Source: Absicoccus intestinalis
GTDB taxonomy: Bacteria; Bacillota_I; Bacilli_A; Erysipelotrichales; Erysipelotrichaceae
DNA: 64,000 nucleotides
Direction: 5' to 3'
Assembly: GCF_033971885.1 (NCBI RefSeq)
Contig: NZ_JALBUS010000006.1
Location: 1 to 64,000, forward strand
Notes under the pieces: generated by a model
Seen by the model: only the letters and a program-made list of their open reading frames with translations
Database searches by the model: none
What the model was told of the DNA's origin: nothing
In this document: positions 36,601 to 44,387 of the stretch, piece after piece
Position numbering within the stretch: the stretch's first letter is position 1
How the letters are laid out: each line of letters opens with the position of its first letter
Translations under genes and position numbers: made by a program

Positions 36601-37034
36601 ACAGTCTATCCAGCAGTATCCATTTCTATCTCAGCGAATACTGGCGCGCAGGAACCGATTTTGCGATGGTCAAGGTATATATTCCGGAATATCATGAAGT
36701 TGTAAAACTTTATGGACAGCATTCAGGCGACTGCTTGTTACAAAAAATTGGTCTAGTACTGAAAAACTGCATCCATACAGGTTGCGTCGTCGGTCGCATC
36801 CAAGATAGTATCTTCTACTTATTGATGCACTTTGACAATAAGGAAGACGTACGAAAGATGGCTCGACAAATTCGATTGGGCATCGAATCGATACGGAAAG
36901 CGGATCAATGGAGCGGAAATTGCTCGGCCATCATTACCGCTGTGTATTCCGATGATTCGACGGGAAATATCAATTCGTATATCACCAATGTATTTGATAC
37001 GATCCTCATCAGCAAACATCATGAAAAACTCTAA
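33612..37034 (+). CDS. Multidomain PAS-GGDEF-EAL-PAS-GGDEF signalling protein
   Basis: 1140 residues, no membrane helix. Order: PAS-like (~10-125), degenerate GGDEF (~155-310; FESDH replaces GGDEF), EAL (~315-570), an unassigned linker (~575-850), PAS (~865-975), degenerate GGDEF (~985-1135). The EAL domain looks active: QEALVRW (354-356), NIEITES, DDFGAGYSS (~475-483), EGVETEEQ. It should hydrolyse c-di-GMP, while the two GGDEF-like parts probably bind nucleotide or only regulate. Start at 33612 after AAGGAGCAGATAAT. It is coupled to the upstream cyclase. Confidence 0.9.
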   Translation: MKTYTISTDTRSFLENIPIPLAVYQYIEDQIKPILVSKAYIELFGYNSCQEAVYSLGTNLYRNVHPEDIARMEKYSYQFSTTQESYDIIFRNKREDQSDYHFIHGTGKYILVDGAKLAFITYTDESVNGDNDSKIKAVLTTISKQYASSDSIEFTKYYDHLTGMQNMTHFLDHSMTGIEKIWKKGQIPVILYFDLCNLKKYNSQYGLKAGDKQICHLAKQIGKYFDKEKTSRFESDHFVVYAENDQIESKLHALFSAMKKGNDENNLAVKVGIFKFNNDGTRLTDACDRARLACDSITSTTASQFVWYDKRILKKTSLEFYIIRNFEKALQKGWIQVWYQPIVRTITKSICNQEALVRWMDPTYGMLSPGQFIPILEDTNQIYQLDLYVFEQVCKDYRRMKTNGHTAVPVSINFSRKDFMHDDLPDVIDKISQKYGVPREFTNIEITESAFVKNIDHVKPSIQRFHQLGYKVWMDDFGAGYSSLGVLKDYSFDELKLDMSFLKTFNEKTKNIISAIVRMSKKLEISTLAEGVETEEQYLFLQKIGCEKIQGFYFGRPMPMAQLPLFYKQKELIVEHAKWRAYLTKLSRIDYLTDKPLCVIEDDGTQMHLYFVNEAYMNVLKKDNVHSIKDWVNKINTIGDPIQIFHRQYANQQLRKHKGPQTASYPSGDHYMQLTGAVEARQEDRYLYTVHIQYVDIKAENVDPIRMETISNLYYMCNDIAIYDLENNTVEGIKSSLSDQPMGMGVELNLSKVVNAWKVNYCYLPDQERFAEFMNIATLKTRLKYNKDQVLTGLFRSITASGAYRWFLHIIVPIQRSNFNKALHVTLEAGLRECDLVKIASSLSSLVYNQQKNTNITGEILWKNILMNAKTMYFWKDKQRRFVGVSQSFLKYYGIHSEKELIGKTDEDMMWHITPEPFKNDEEEVLKTGKPTYLKKGKCIANGVNRNIFASKIPVYQDGNIIGILGTAIDADEMKDVVNEQNEQFSIDPVTGLGNANSLSSSIHFYLSEYWRAGTDFAMVKVYIPEYHEVVKLYGQHSGDCLLQKIGLVLKNCIHTGCVVGRIQDSIFYLLMHFDNKEDVRKMARQIRLGIESIRKADQWSGNCSAIITAVYSDDSTGNINSYITNVFDTILISKHHEKL

Positions 37035-37052
37035 AAAATTCCATAACGTTTC

Positions 37053-37088
37053 AAAAAAGCTGTAACGATTACTCGCTACAGCTTTTCT
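37053..37088. terminator. Bidirectional terminator
   Basis: AAAAGCTGTA...TACAGCTTTT with an extended inner stem (one mismatch, loop TTAC) between the EAL gene (plus) and the PLP enzyme (minus), with A- and T-runs on each side. Confidence 0.85.
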
Positions 37089-38281
37089 TATAAACCTATC
37101 GCATGGAAGGCTTGATCCAAATCCTGGATGATATCTTGCGGATCTTCCAAACCTACACTAAAGCGAATAAAGCCCTTTTGAAACTGCGGTGGATACAAAT
37201 GGATCCGTTCATCATAACTCGGTTGTGGAAAGATCAAACTTTCATCATGTCCCAACGAAACCGCAAACGTCACCATTTTCAGATGGGCGCAAAATTGTTC
37301 AATAGTCTTATCATCGGCTTGCAGTCCAAACGAAATCACACCACCAAACCCTTTCATTTGTTGCTTGGCCAATTCATGCTGCGGATGCGATTTCAAGCCT
37401 GGGTAAGATACAAATGTTACATGCTCGCGTTGTTCTAGCCATTGCGCTATTTGTAAAGTCGACTGATTGATCCGTTCCATTCGCAAAGGGAAAGTCACCG
37501 ACCCACGAAAGATTTGCCATGCATTGAATGGACTGATGATCGAGCCCACATTGACTTGGGCTTCATAGCGAATGCGATCCATGGTTTCCAGATCATTTGA
37601 GAGAATAGCTCCGCCTTGCGCATCCCCATGTCCATTGATAAATTTGGTCAAGGCATCGACCACAAAATCAGCACCAAGTTCCAAAGGTCGTTGATTCAAT
37701 GGCGACGCAAACGTATTATCCACCGACAAAACAGCCCCATTTTCATGGGCAATTTTCGCAATTTTGGCAATATCACTGAGTCCAACCGTTGGATTATCCG
37801 GCGTTTCGATATGCACCAATTTCGTATTGGGCGTGATTGCTTTTTTTACCGCTTCTAGATCGGTCATATCGACCATGACCGTTTCTACCCCAAATTTCTG
37901 ATTAAATAATTCATGGAACAAACGATACACAGCCATATAACTGACTTTTGGATAGACTACGCGATCGCCGGTTTTTAATAAGGTCCAAAATAGTGCATGC
38001 AAAGCAGCGACCCCACTTGCCAAAACGATGGCATCATCGGCATGGTATAAGGCCGCTACTTTTTCTTCCAACCAATGTTGGTTGGGATTGCCGTTGCGTG
38101 CATACATCAAAAGATCTGTCGAAGAATAATTCACTTGCGATAGATCATCGGGTAATTTATAGCTATTGGCCATATGCAACGGTCGACGAACGGCACCGGT
38201 TCCTTCATCATAATCCGTTCCCGTATGGATGGCCTGTGTCGTAATATCATAATCTTTAAATGGATTGCGTTTTTTTGCCAT
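37088..38281 (-). CDS. Trans-sulfuration family PLP enzyme (Cys/Met metabolism)
   Basis: 397 residues. Motifs: MYARNGNPNQHWLEEKVAAL, ASGVAALHALFW, ETPDNPTVGL, VDNTFASPLNQRPLELGADFVV, DALTKFINGHGDAQGG with the PLP Lys, and GFIRFSVGLEDPQDI. The family includes cystathionine gamma-synthase and lyase, and methionine gamma-lyase. The usual Tyr in YSRxxNP is present as YARNGNP. Subtype cannot be fixed by eye. Ribosome site AAGGAGATTTTTTT. A palindrome overlaps its transcription start region. Confidence 0.9.
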   Translation of the reverse strand: MAKKRNPFKDYDITTQAIHTGTDYDEGTGAVRRPLHMANSYKLPDDLSQVNYSSTDLLMYARNGNPNQHWLEEKVAALYHADDAIVLASGVAALHALFWTLLKTGDRVVYPKVSYMAVYRLFHELFNQKFGVETVMVDMTDLEAVKKAITPNTKLVHIETPDNPTVGLSDIAKIAKIAHENGAVLSVDNTFASPLNQRPLELGADFVVDALTKFINGHGDAQGGAILSNDLETMDRIRYEAQVNVGSIISPFNAWQIFRGSVTFPLRMERINQSTLQIAQWLEQREHVTFVSYPGLKSHPQHELAKQQMKGFGGVISFGLQADDKTIEQFCAHLKMVTFAVSLGHDESLIFPQPSYDERIHLYPPQFQKGFIRFSVGLEDPQDIIQDLDQAFHAIGL

Positions 38282-38290
38282 AAAAAAATC

Positions 38291-38315
38291 TCCTTACATG
38301 TGTAAGGAAATTATA
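38291..38315 (-). promoter_or_regulatory. Promoter -10 and 18-bp palindrome before PLP enzyme
   Basis: Minus strand TATAAT at 38310-38315 followed at once by TCCTTACA-CA-TGTAAGGA (38291-38308). The palindrome covers the expected start point and the Shine-Dalgarno AAGGAG, so a repressor bound there could control the gene. No -35 of quality is seen. Confidence 0.5.
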
Positions 38316-38360
38316 AGGGGGAATGCCTTCTTTTCATTCTATAAATTCATGATATCCATC

Positions 38361-38645
38361 TTATAAAAAATTTATATCTACATCGTGATAGTCTGGATTT
38401 CGTTGAAATTCTTTTTGGGCATAGGAACAAATCGGATCTATTTTGACACCGCGATTTCTTGCTTCCTGCACGACTTGTGCCACCAATTTTCGAGCAATGC
38501 CCTGCCCTCCATAGGCTGGATCCACTTCGGTATGGATCAATTGCCAAATGGAATCCTTGACTGTATACTCACATTTTCCGATACATGTCTTCTCATCATA
38601 CGCCGCTACTCGATTTTTGTTTGGTTCATGTATAATTTTGATCAT
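38361..38645 (-). CDS. Small GNAT acetyltransferase (YjdJ-like)
   Basis: 94 residues, the short GNAT type: VAAYDEKTCIGKCEYTV, HTEVDPAYGGQGIARKLVAQVVQEARNRGVKIDPICSYAQKEF. The acetyl-CoA loop GGQGIARKL is clear and the C-terminal CSYA.KE is typical of the YjdJ group. Ribosome site AAAAAGGAGTTCTT. It is between two minus-strand enzymes and probably monocistronic or read through from the alcohol dehydrogenase. Confidence 0.9.
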   Translation of the reverse strand: MIKIIHEPNKNRVAAYDEKTCIGKCEYTVKDSIWQLIHTEVDPAYGGQGIARKLVAQVVQEARNRGVKIDPICSYAQKEFQRNPDYHDVDINFL

Positions 38646-38661
38646 AAGAACTCCTTTTTTC

Positions 38662-39663
38662 TTATTCTAACACAATTTGTACATTCAAAGAACTTGCGGG
38701 ATCACTGGCCATTTGTAGCGCTTGTTCCAGATCATCCAATCGATAGGTATGACTGATCAAGTTTTTGATGGGCCAACGGTGCGATGCCATCATCGCCAAT
38801 ACATCTTCAACATCTTCGGGCATATAACCACCCGAACCAATTAGACTTTTTTGGGCAAAGGATAAAGCGACAAAATCGACATTACGATAGCGAGGACCCA
38901 CCGCTACTTCCACAAAACGACTTTCAATTTTGCCTTGCTGCATAAAACAGGTCCATACCGCTTCATCACCGGCCGCATCGATCCAAATATCCACATTGGC
39001 ACGCTGTGAAGAGGTTTGGCCAAAATAGGCAAGTGCTTGTTTGGGCATGTCTTGAAAGGTTGTTACTGGAAAACCTAAAGATCTTGCGATTTCCAATCGT
39101 TTTTTAGACAGATCGACGACCATCACTTTTTTCAGACCAAAATACTGCAAAGCAATCGCAGCCGCTAGGCCAATGGTCCCCGCCCCAAACACTATAGCTG
39201 TTTGTCCGGCTTGTGGTTGGGCTCTTCGTGCCGCTCGTGTGCCCACACTAAAGGGTTCGATCATACAAGCTTCCTCATTCGATATCGCTTCTGGCACGGC
39301 ATAAAGCGACTGATTCCATTTTGGTTGGGGAATCAATATATATTCAGAAAAAGCACCCAACGTTCCTGCACGTGATGGATCGTTTCTTGCCAGTCGTGGA
39401 TACGGATAGACTCGCTGCCCTACATGAAATTGCTCTTGTATCTCATGACCGACGGCAACAATTTCTGAAACCGTTTCATGACCAAATTCTTGCCCCACCG
39501 TGATTCGATGTGAACCATCAGGTCCATGTTGATAGACGGCCACATCGGTTCCACAAATACTACTTCGAAGATTGCGAATCAAGACTTCTTTGGGCCCCAC
39601 TTTAGGTGTAGGTATCTGTTGAATTTCTATGGCTTGTTTGCCATGATAATTAGCTGCTTTCAT
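38662..39663 (-). CDS. Zinc-type alcohol dehydrogenase (MDR superfamily)
   Basis: 333 residues. Catalytic-zinc residues sit in SSICGTDVAV, GQEFGHE and the E in ACMIEPFS; the NAD-binding loop is VFGAGTIGLAAAIAL. The four-Cys structural zinc loop seen in most MDR dehydrogenases is absent: after GQRVYPYPRL comes RNDPSRAGTLGAF instead. Likely oxidises a sugar alcohol or similar polyol, as in sorbitol or galactitol dehydrogenase relatives. Start at 39663 after GGAGAACCT. Divergent from a TetR gene that may repress it. Confidence 0.85.
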   Translation of the reverse strand: MKAANYHGKQAIEIQQIPTPKVGPKEVLIRNLRSSICGTDVAVYQHGPDGSHRITVGQEFGHETVSEIVAVGHEIQEQFHVGQRVYPYPRLARNDPSRAGTLGAFSEYILIPQPKWNQSLYAVPEAISNEEACMIEPFSVGTRAARRAQPQAGQTAIVFGAGTIGLAAAIALQYFGLKKVMVVDLSKKRLEIARSLGFPVTTFQDMPKQALAYFGQTSSQRANVDIWIDAAGDEAVWTCFMQQGKIESRFVEVAVGPRYRNVDFVALSFAQKSLIGSGGYMPEDVEDVLAMMASHRWPIKNLISHTYRLDDLEQALQMASDPASSLNVQIVLE

Positions 39664-39724
39664 AGGTTCTCCTTTGATTTGACAGTTCAAGCATACCATA
39701 GTATATTTCTTGTACAATCATCAA

Positions 39725-39746
39725 TATCACCATAAGTGTTGTGATA
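39725..39746. promoter_or_regulatory. Inverted repeat between alcohol dehydrogenase and TetR genes
   Basis: TATCAC-N10-GTGATA (22 bp) lies in the ~98-bp gap between the divergent genes, 16 nt before the TetR start: a likely operator for that TetR. Confidence 0.5.
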
Positions 39747-39761
39747 ATAAATGGAGACTGT

Positions 39762-40349
39762 ATGAACACCAAAAACAATCAGCGCTTTAAAGACAATGAA
39801 AAACGTTTTGAACAAGCTTTACTACAATTATCCAAAACAATGCCTTATCAAAAAATGACTGTACGCGCACTTTGCGAACAAGCCCATCTCAATCGTACGA
39901 CGTTTTATGCGCATTATTACGATATCGAAGACATGATTGAAAAAATGGAAGCTCATATGCATGAAGATCTATTGGCTCGTTTTGATACGACCAATCATGC
40001 CCTCTTTTCGCCATCCTCGTTTACTACTTTCTTACACTATATCAAAGACCACCAATCGTTTTATCGCATCGCACTGCATACCCGTCATATCTTTCCTTTA
40101 CAACAAGGCTATGATCCTTTATGGAAAGAGGTCATTCAACCTTTATGTATCCAAAATGGCATCACAGATCCCGATGAAATGACCTATTATTTGATCTATT
40201 TTCAAGCCGGGTTTACGATGGCTTTGCGCCATTGGGTCGATACGAACTGTCAAATGTCCGAAAAACAGTTCGCTCAACTCCTCATACTTTGTCTTCCTTC
40301 GATTTGGCAAGAAAAAAAGAACCTCCCAAAAGAGGTTCCTGCATATTAA
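39762..40349 (+). CDS. TetR/AcrR family regulator
   Basis: 195 residues. HTH at about 25-60: MPYQKMTVRALCEQAHLNRTTFYAHYYDIEDMI. The C-terminal domain is of the TetR_C type seen in Bacillota (FLHYIKDHQSFYRIALH). Start at 39762 after ATGGAGACTG. Divergent from the zinc dehydrogenase. Unusually, its last ~30 nt of coding sequence contain the terminator stem of the opposing pta gene, and the stops overlap. Confidence 0.88.
   Translation: MNTKNNQRFKDNEKRFEQALLQLSKTMPYQKMTVRALCEQAHLNRTTFYAHYYDIEDMIEKMEAHMHEDLLARFDTTNHALFSPSSFTTFLHYIKDHQSFYRIALHTRHIFPLQQGYDPLWKEVIQPLCIQNGITDPDEMTYYLIYFQAGFTMALRHWVDTNCQMSEKQFAQLLILCLPSIWQEKKNLPKEVPAY
40311..40339 (-). terminator. pta terminator embedded in TetR coding sequence
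   Basis: Minus strand GAACCTC / GAGGTTC with loop TTTTGG, followed by seven T (40312-40318). The whole element lies within the last codons of the plus-strand TetR gene. Confidence 0.8.
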
Positions 40350-41317
40350 ATATTGAATGTTTCGTTAGCTGTAATGATAGCGTTATTGTATACTTCTTCC
40401 CAAGTACAACCACGAGACAAGTCATTGATTGGGGCATTCAAACCTTGAAGCAATGGTCCCATTGCTGTATATCCACCTAAACGAGAAGCAATCTTGTAAC
40501 CAATGTTTCCAGCCGAAATATTAGGGAAGATGAATGTATTGGCATGACCAGCCACTTTTGATTCTGGATATTTTTTCTTAGCTACTTCTTCATCAACCGC
40601 ACAGTCAAACTGCATTTCACCATCCACTGGGAAGTCCAATGGCATTTCTTTTAATTTTGCCAAGCACTCCTGCATCTTGGTCACATCATCGCCTTTGGCA
40701 GAACCATGCGTAGAGAAAGACAACAACGCAACCACTGGATCTTTGCCAAAGTTCTTTGTGGAACGAGCGGTTTGAAGCGTAATATCAACCAATTGACTGG
40801 CACTTGGATTGATATTGATACCACAATCACCAAATACCAATTGATCATCACCTTTGATCAATAAGAAACAACTGGAAACGATCTTATTACCAGGTGCACA
40901 TTTGATTAATTGTAAAGCTGGACGTACAGTATCTGCTGTTGAATACGTGGCTCCACCCAATAAACCATCCGCTTTTTTCATCTTGACCAACATGGTTCCA
41001 AAATAGTTGGCTTGCAGCAACAATTCATGCGCATGTTCTTCAGTTAACTTCCCTTTACGAAGTTCCATCATCAAGTTGAACATTTCTCCATTATCTTCAT
41101 ACGTCGCAGGATCGATTTGTTCACAACCCGTCAAATCAAAACCATGTTCCTTTTCTACTTTCGCAATTTCTTCTTTATTTCCTAATAAGACTGGAACACA
41201 AATATCATCAGCTACCAAATGTTGAGCTGCCTCTTGAATTCGATAATCATTACCTTCTGTAAAAACCAAACGAATCTTTTTTCCTTGTACTTTTTGTTTC
41301 AATTCATCAAGAATCAT
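40346..41317 (-). CDS. pta: Phosphate acetyltransferase
   Basis: 323 residues, the short single-domain bacterial form. Motifs: RLVFTEGNDYRIQEAAQHL, DGLLGGATYSTADTVRPALQ, CGININPSASQLVDI, ALLSFSTHGSAKG, FIFPNISAGNIGYKIASRLGG. Converts acetyl-CoA and phosphate to acetyl phosphate for ATP production with acetate kinase, whose gene is not here. The start at 41317 follows GAGGTACATATCG; an in-frame ATG 24 codons upstream has no family similarity. Confidence 0.96.
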   Translation of the reverse strand: MILDELKQKVQGKKIRLVFTEGNDYRIQEAAQHLVADDICVPVLLGNKEEIAKVEKEHGFDLTGCEQIDPATYEDNGEMFNLMMELRKGKLTEEHAHELLLQANYFGTMLVKMKKADGLLGGATYSTADTVRPALQLIKCAPGNKIVSSCFLLIKGDDQLVFGDCGININPSASQLVDITLQTARSTKNFGKDPVVALLSFSTHGSAKGDDVTKMQECLAKLKEMPLDFPVDGEMQFDCAVDEEVAKKKYPESKVAGHANTFIFPNISAGNIGYKIASRLGGYTAMGPLLQGLNAPINDLSRGCTWEEVYNNAIITANETFNI

Positions 41318-41405
41318 CGATATGTACCTCTTTTCCGTATCAAGTATAAAACATCTATGGATGACTTTCCATAAAGATATTATTTTCACAAATAAATGTA
41401 AGCGA

Positions 41406-43067
41406 TTAATCCTTTAAGAACCAAACCGTCATGGTCGTGCCCTGATGAGGCTTGGAATCCACAAAGAGTTTGGCATGCAACGTTTGCGCCGCATGTTTGA
41501 CAATGGATAAGCCAAGTCCCGTACCACCCACGGCTTTGGAATGGGATTTATCCACGCGATAGAATCGCTCAAAGATACGGGCTTGATGCTCCAAAGGAAT
41601 GCCAATTCCATCATCTTTGACTTGAAAGATCACATAGTTTTCATCATCATCGATGGTCACATCCACATGACCACCTGGATGGTTGTATTTGATCGCATTG
41701 TCACAAATATTATAGACAATACTTTGCAACAATTGCGGAATCGCATTGATCGTTTCTTGTTTGCCATGCAACGCCAAATGCACCTGGGCTCCATTGGCTT
41801 TATCCGTTAAACTATCCAACATTTGTTGCGTGAATGCATATAAGTCAATGTCTTCATACTGCATATCGGTGGTGCCTTCATCCAAATGTGACAATTTGAT
41901 GATATCTTCTACCAAGGCAATCATACGTTGCGCTTCCCGATAGATTTCATGCACAAATTTGGTTTGATCTTCCGGTTTGACCATACCGCTTTGCAGCAAC
42001 TCGGCACAACCGGAAATCGTATGTAACGGTGTTTTCAATTCATGCGATACATTGGCCGTAAATTCCCGACGCAATTTTTCGGCTTGTTCTTTTTCCGTCA
42101 CATTCAACATCAACAAAGCCATGCCAGAAACGTGCTCATGATAAAAGATCGGACTGGCAATCAATTGATAATCTTCCCGATTGATGGGATAAATCATTTC
42201 CGATTGTTTCCCTTCACGACATCGATCCAATAAATCATTCAGTTCTAAAGAGCGATTGACCGTTAAGATATCCTTACCAATATTTGCTGAAGTACCACCC
42301 AACAACTGTTTGGCTTTGCGATTGATCGATAAAATGATGCCTTCCCGATTCAATAAGATCAAGCCTTCATTCATATTGTTCGTGACGGCATCAAACTCAT
42401 CTTCTTTTTGATGCAACTTTCGCGATTGCGCTTTCAATTGCACTTGTTGCTGGTCAATTCTGGTCAAGAATGGTGTCAATTCTTCATAATGATCATTGAC
42501 CAAAGGATTATCCAGATCGGTATTATTCAATGGCTCCACGATGCGATTGGATACCCGTCTTGCCAAAAAGAGCGATAATAAAATGATCAAGATCAAAATC
42601 CCAAAGATGGGTTGCATCATGGTAAAGGCTAAGCTCCAAATGGTTTTTTGATCGCAGGATAACCGAAGGATCGTCCCATCCTTTAACTTTTGGGCATAAT
42701 ATAACGATTGTTGCATGATCGTATCGGAACGCCGATTGGCTTGGCCCACTCCTTTTTTTAAGGCTTGTTTGACCTCGGTTCGATTGGCATGATTATCCAT
42801 CGTTTTGGCATCTTCTTGATTATCATACAAGACCGTTCCATCGGTATCGATCCAAGTGATCCGATAATCCGTGGTCTTGCGCATATGAGTAAAATACTCC
42901 ATACCTTCATCATTGACGGCTTTGGCGGCCAATTCCGTTTGTACAGCCAGTTGCTGCACTTCTTCGGTCGTAAAATAATTATAAAGTCGTCCCATGATCA
43001 ACGTAAAAACGGCCACAAGGACCGCAAATGCCACCAAACAAATAGAACGAAAAATCTGTTTTTTCAT
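41406..43067 (-). CDS. phoR: Sensor histidine kinase (PhoR-like)
   Basis: 553 residues. Two membrane helices (~5-27 and ~150-172) enclose an extracytoplasmic sensor; then a coiled linker, a PAS domain (~225-330) and kinase core: H-box FTANVSHELKTPLHTI, N-box NICDNAIKYN, G1 DDGIGIP and G2 GGTGLGLSIVKHAA. Its ATG overlaps the response regulator stop by 4 nt. With phoU upstream it is most likely the phosphate-starvation sensor, though no pst genes are present. Confidence 0.9.
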   Translation of the reverse strand: MKKQIFRSICLVAFAVLVAVFTLIMGRLYNYFTTEEVQQLAVQTELAAKAVNDEGMEYFTHMRKTTDYRITWIDTDGTVLYDNQEDAKTMDNHANRTEVKQALKKGVGQANRRSDTIMQQSLYYAQKLKDGTILRLSCDQKTIWSLAFTMMQPIFGILILIILLSLFLARRVSNRIVEPLNNTDLDNPLVNDHYEELTPFLTRIDQQQVQLKAQSRKLHQKEDEFDAVTNNMNEGLILLNREGIILSINRKAKQLLGGTSANIGKDILTVNRSLELNDLLDRCREGKQSEMIYPINREDYQLIASPIFYHEHVSGMALLMLNVTEKEQAEKLRREFTANVSHELKTPLHTISGCAELLQSGMVKPEDQTKFVHEIYREAQRMIALVEDIIKLSHLDEGTTDMQYEDIDLYAFTQQMLDSLTDKANGAQVHLALHGKQETINAIPQLLQSIVYNICDNAIKYNHPGGHVDVTIDDDENYVIFQVKDDGIGIPLEHQARIFERFYRVDKSHSKAVGGTGLGLSIVKHAAQTLHAKLFVDSKPHQGTTMTVWFLKD

Positions 43068-43738
43068 TGAGGAATCTCCATCCGATAGCCAACCCCACGT
43101 ACAGTACGAATGTAAGAGCCACAATCTTGTAGTTTCGTACGCAAAGTTCCTACATGTACATCCACCGTTCGTGTTTCACCAAAATAATCCGATTCCCAGA
43201 TATTGGATAATAATTGTTCTCTCGTAAAGACACGATTGATATTTTCCATGAACAAGCGCAATAACTCATATTCTTTCAAAGTCAACTGTACTCGTTGACC
43301 ATGGACTTTCACAATGTGTGCGCCCAGATCCAATTCCAAATTTCCGGCTTGTAAGACCATTTGTTCCGGATTGGGTTTGGTCCGTCGCAAGACCGCTTTC
43401 ACTCTAGAAACCATTTCCATCATCCCAAACGGTTTGGCCAAATAATCATCCGCTCCTAGATCCAACCCGATGACCTTATCGTATTCTGTACCTTTGGCCG
43501 AAGCCATGATGACCGGAATATCTTTCATGTCTGGATCTTTTTTCATCTTCTTTAAGATTTCGATTCCATCCATATCGGACAACATGATATCCAACATCAC
43601 TAAATCGGGATGATTCATCAACATGGCTTGAAAATACGATTTACCATCTTTAAATCCTTTGACTTCAAAGCCACTGGCTTCCAAAGTATACATCATCATA
43701 TTACGAATGCTTTCATCATCTTCCACTAAATAAATCAT
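43064..43738 (-). CDS. phoB: OmpR/PhoB family response regulator
   Basis: 224 residues. Receiver domain (1-120) with acidic pair EDDE, phospho-acceptor Asp in VMLDIMLSDMDG and Lys in YLAKPFG; C-terminal winged helix (~130-224) with LTLKEYELLRLFMENINRVFTREQLL and RTVDVHVGTLRTKL. The start at 43738 has GAGGAATGTGC before it, and its ATG overlaps the phoU stop by 4 nt; an ATG two codons upstream is less well spaced. Confidence 0.92.
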   Translation of the reverse strand: MIYLVEDDESIRNMMMYTLEASGFEVKGFKDGKSYFQAMLMNHPDLVMLDIMLSDMDGIEILKKMKKDPDMKDIPVIMASAKGTEYDKVIGLDLGADDYLAKPFGMMEMVSRVKAVLRRTKPNPEQMVLQAGNLELDLGAHIVKVHGQRVQLTLKEYELLRLFMENINRVFTREQLLSNIWESDYFGETRTVDVHVGTLRTKLQDCGSYIRTVRGVGYRMEIPQ

Positions 43739-44361
43739 GCACATTCCTCTTTCTTTGTATCTATCAAATCTTGCGCAATATGACTGGCATGATCGCCAAT
43801 TCGTTCAAAGTATTTCGCAATCATAAAAATATTCAAGGCATCCTCACTATCGATGGTTTGATCGTGTAGTCGTTGCACCAAAGACGCTTTGATCGTATCA
43901 AAACAAGCATCGACAATATCATCATACTTTACGACCGATCGTGCCAATGGAATGTCCTGATTCACAAACGCATCAATACAATGGCTCACCATATATATGG
44001 TAGATAATGCCATATCTTCCAGATCTCTTGTCTTCAAATGACTGGAAGCCATGATTTCTACAATATCCAACGCATGATCGGCCATGCGTCGAATGTTGCC
44101 AGCCATACTTTGCGCTTCATGAATTTGTTTCAGATCACTCGCCACGGGTTGTTGCGATAATACCAGTCGCATACAACGTTGTTCAATATCTTCCTCTTTT
44201 TCTTTCATTTGTTGGGCTTGTTGCGTCATCGTTAACGCAAAACTTGTATCGCCGGTTGGTAAAGCATGAGCCGCCTTTGCCAACATGGTCTCACATAAGG
44301 ATCCCATTAAAACTAAATCTCGATATAAACTTTGTAGTTGTTGGTCCAGTTGTACGCGCAT
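43735..44361 (-). CDS. phoU: Phosphate signalling protein PhoU
   Basis: 208 residues, all-helical with the two PhoU repeats: DLVLMGSLCETMLAKA..., and a second copy near NIFMIAKYFERIGDHASHIAQDL, where the E.R.GDH metal-binding motif is clear (the first repeat has IRRMADHALDI). PhoU links the Pst transporter to PhoR. Here it leads a phoU-phoB-phoR operon 26 nt after folC, while pst genes must lie elsewhere. Ribosome site GAGGGAGAATCT. Confidence 0.93.
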   Translation of the reverse strand: MRVQLDQQLQSLYRDLVLMGSLCETMLAKAAHALPTGDTSFALTMTQQAQQMKEKEEDIEQRCMRLVLSQQPVASDLKQIHEAQSMAGNIRRMADHALDIVEIMASSHLKTRDLEDMALSTIYMVSHCIDAFVNQDIPLARSVVKYDDIVDACFDTIKASLVQRLHDQTIDSEDALNIFMIAKYFERIGDHASHIAQDLIDTKKEECA

Positions 44362-44387
44362 AGATTCTCCCTCTTTGGCTCAGTGTA

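Noticed and set aside
38291..38308. RBS-sequestering RNA hairpin before the Cys/Met PLP enzyme
   Set aside because: The -10 box lies so close that the 5' arm would mostly not be transcribed; a DNA operator fits better.
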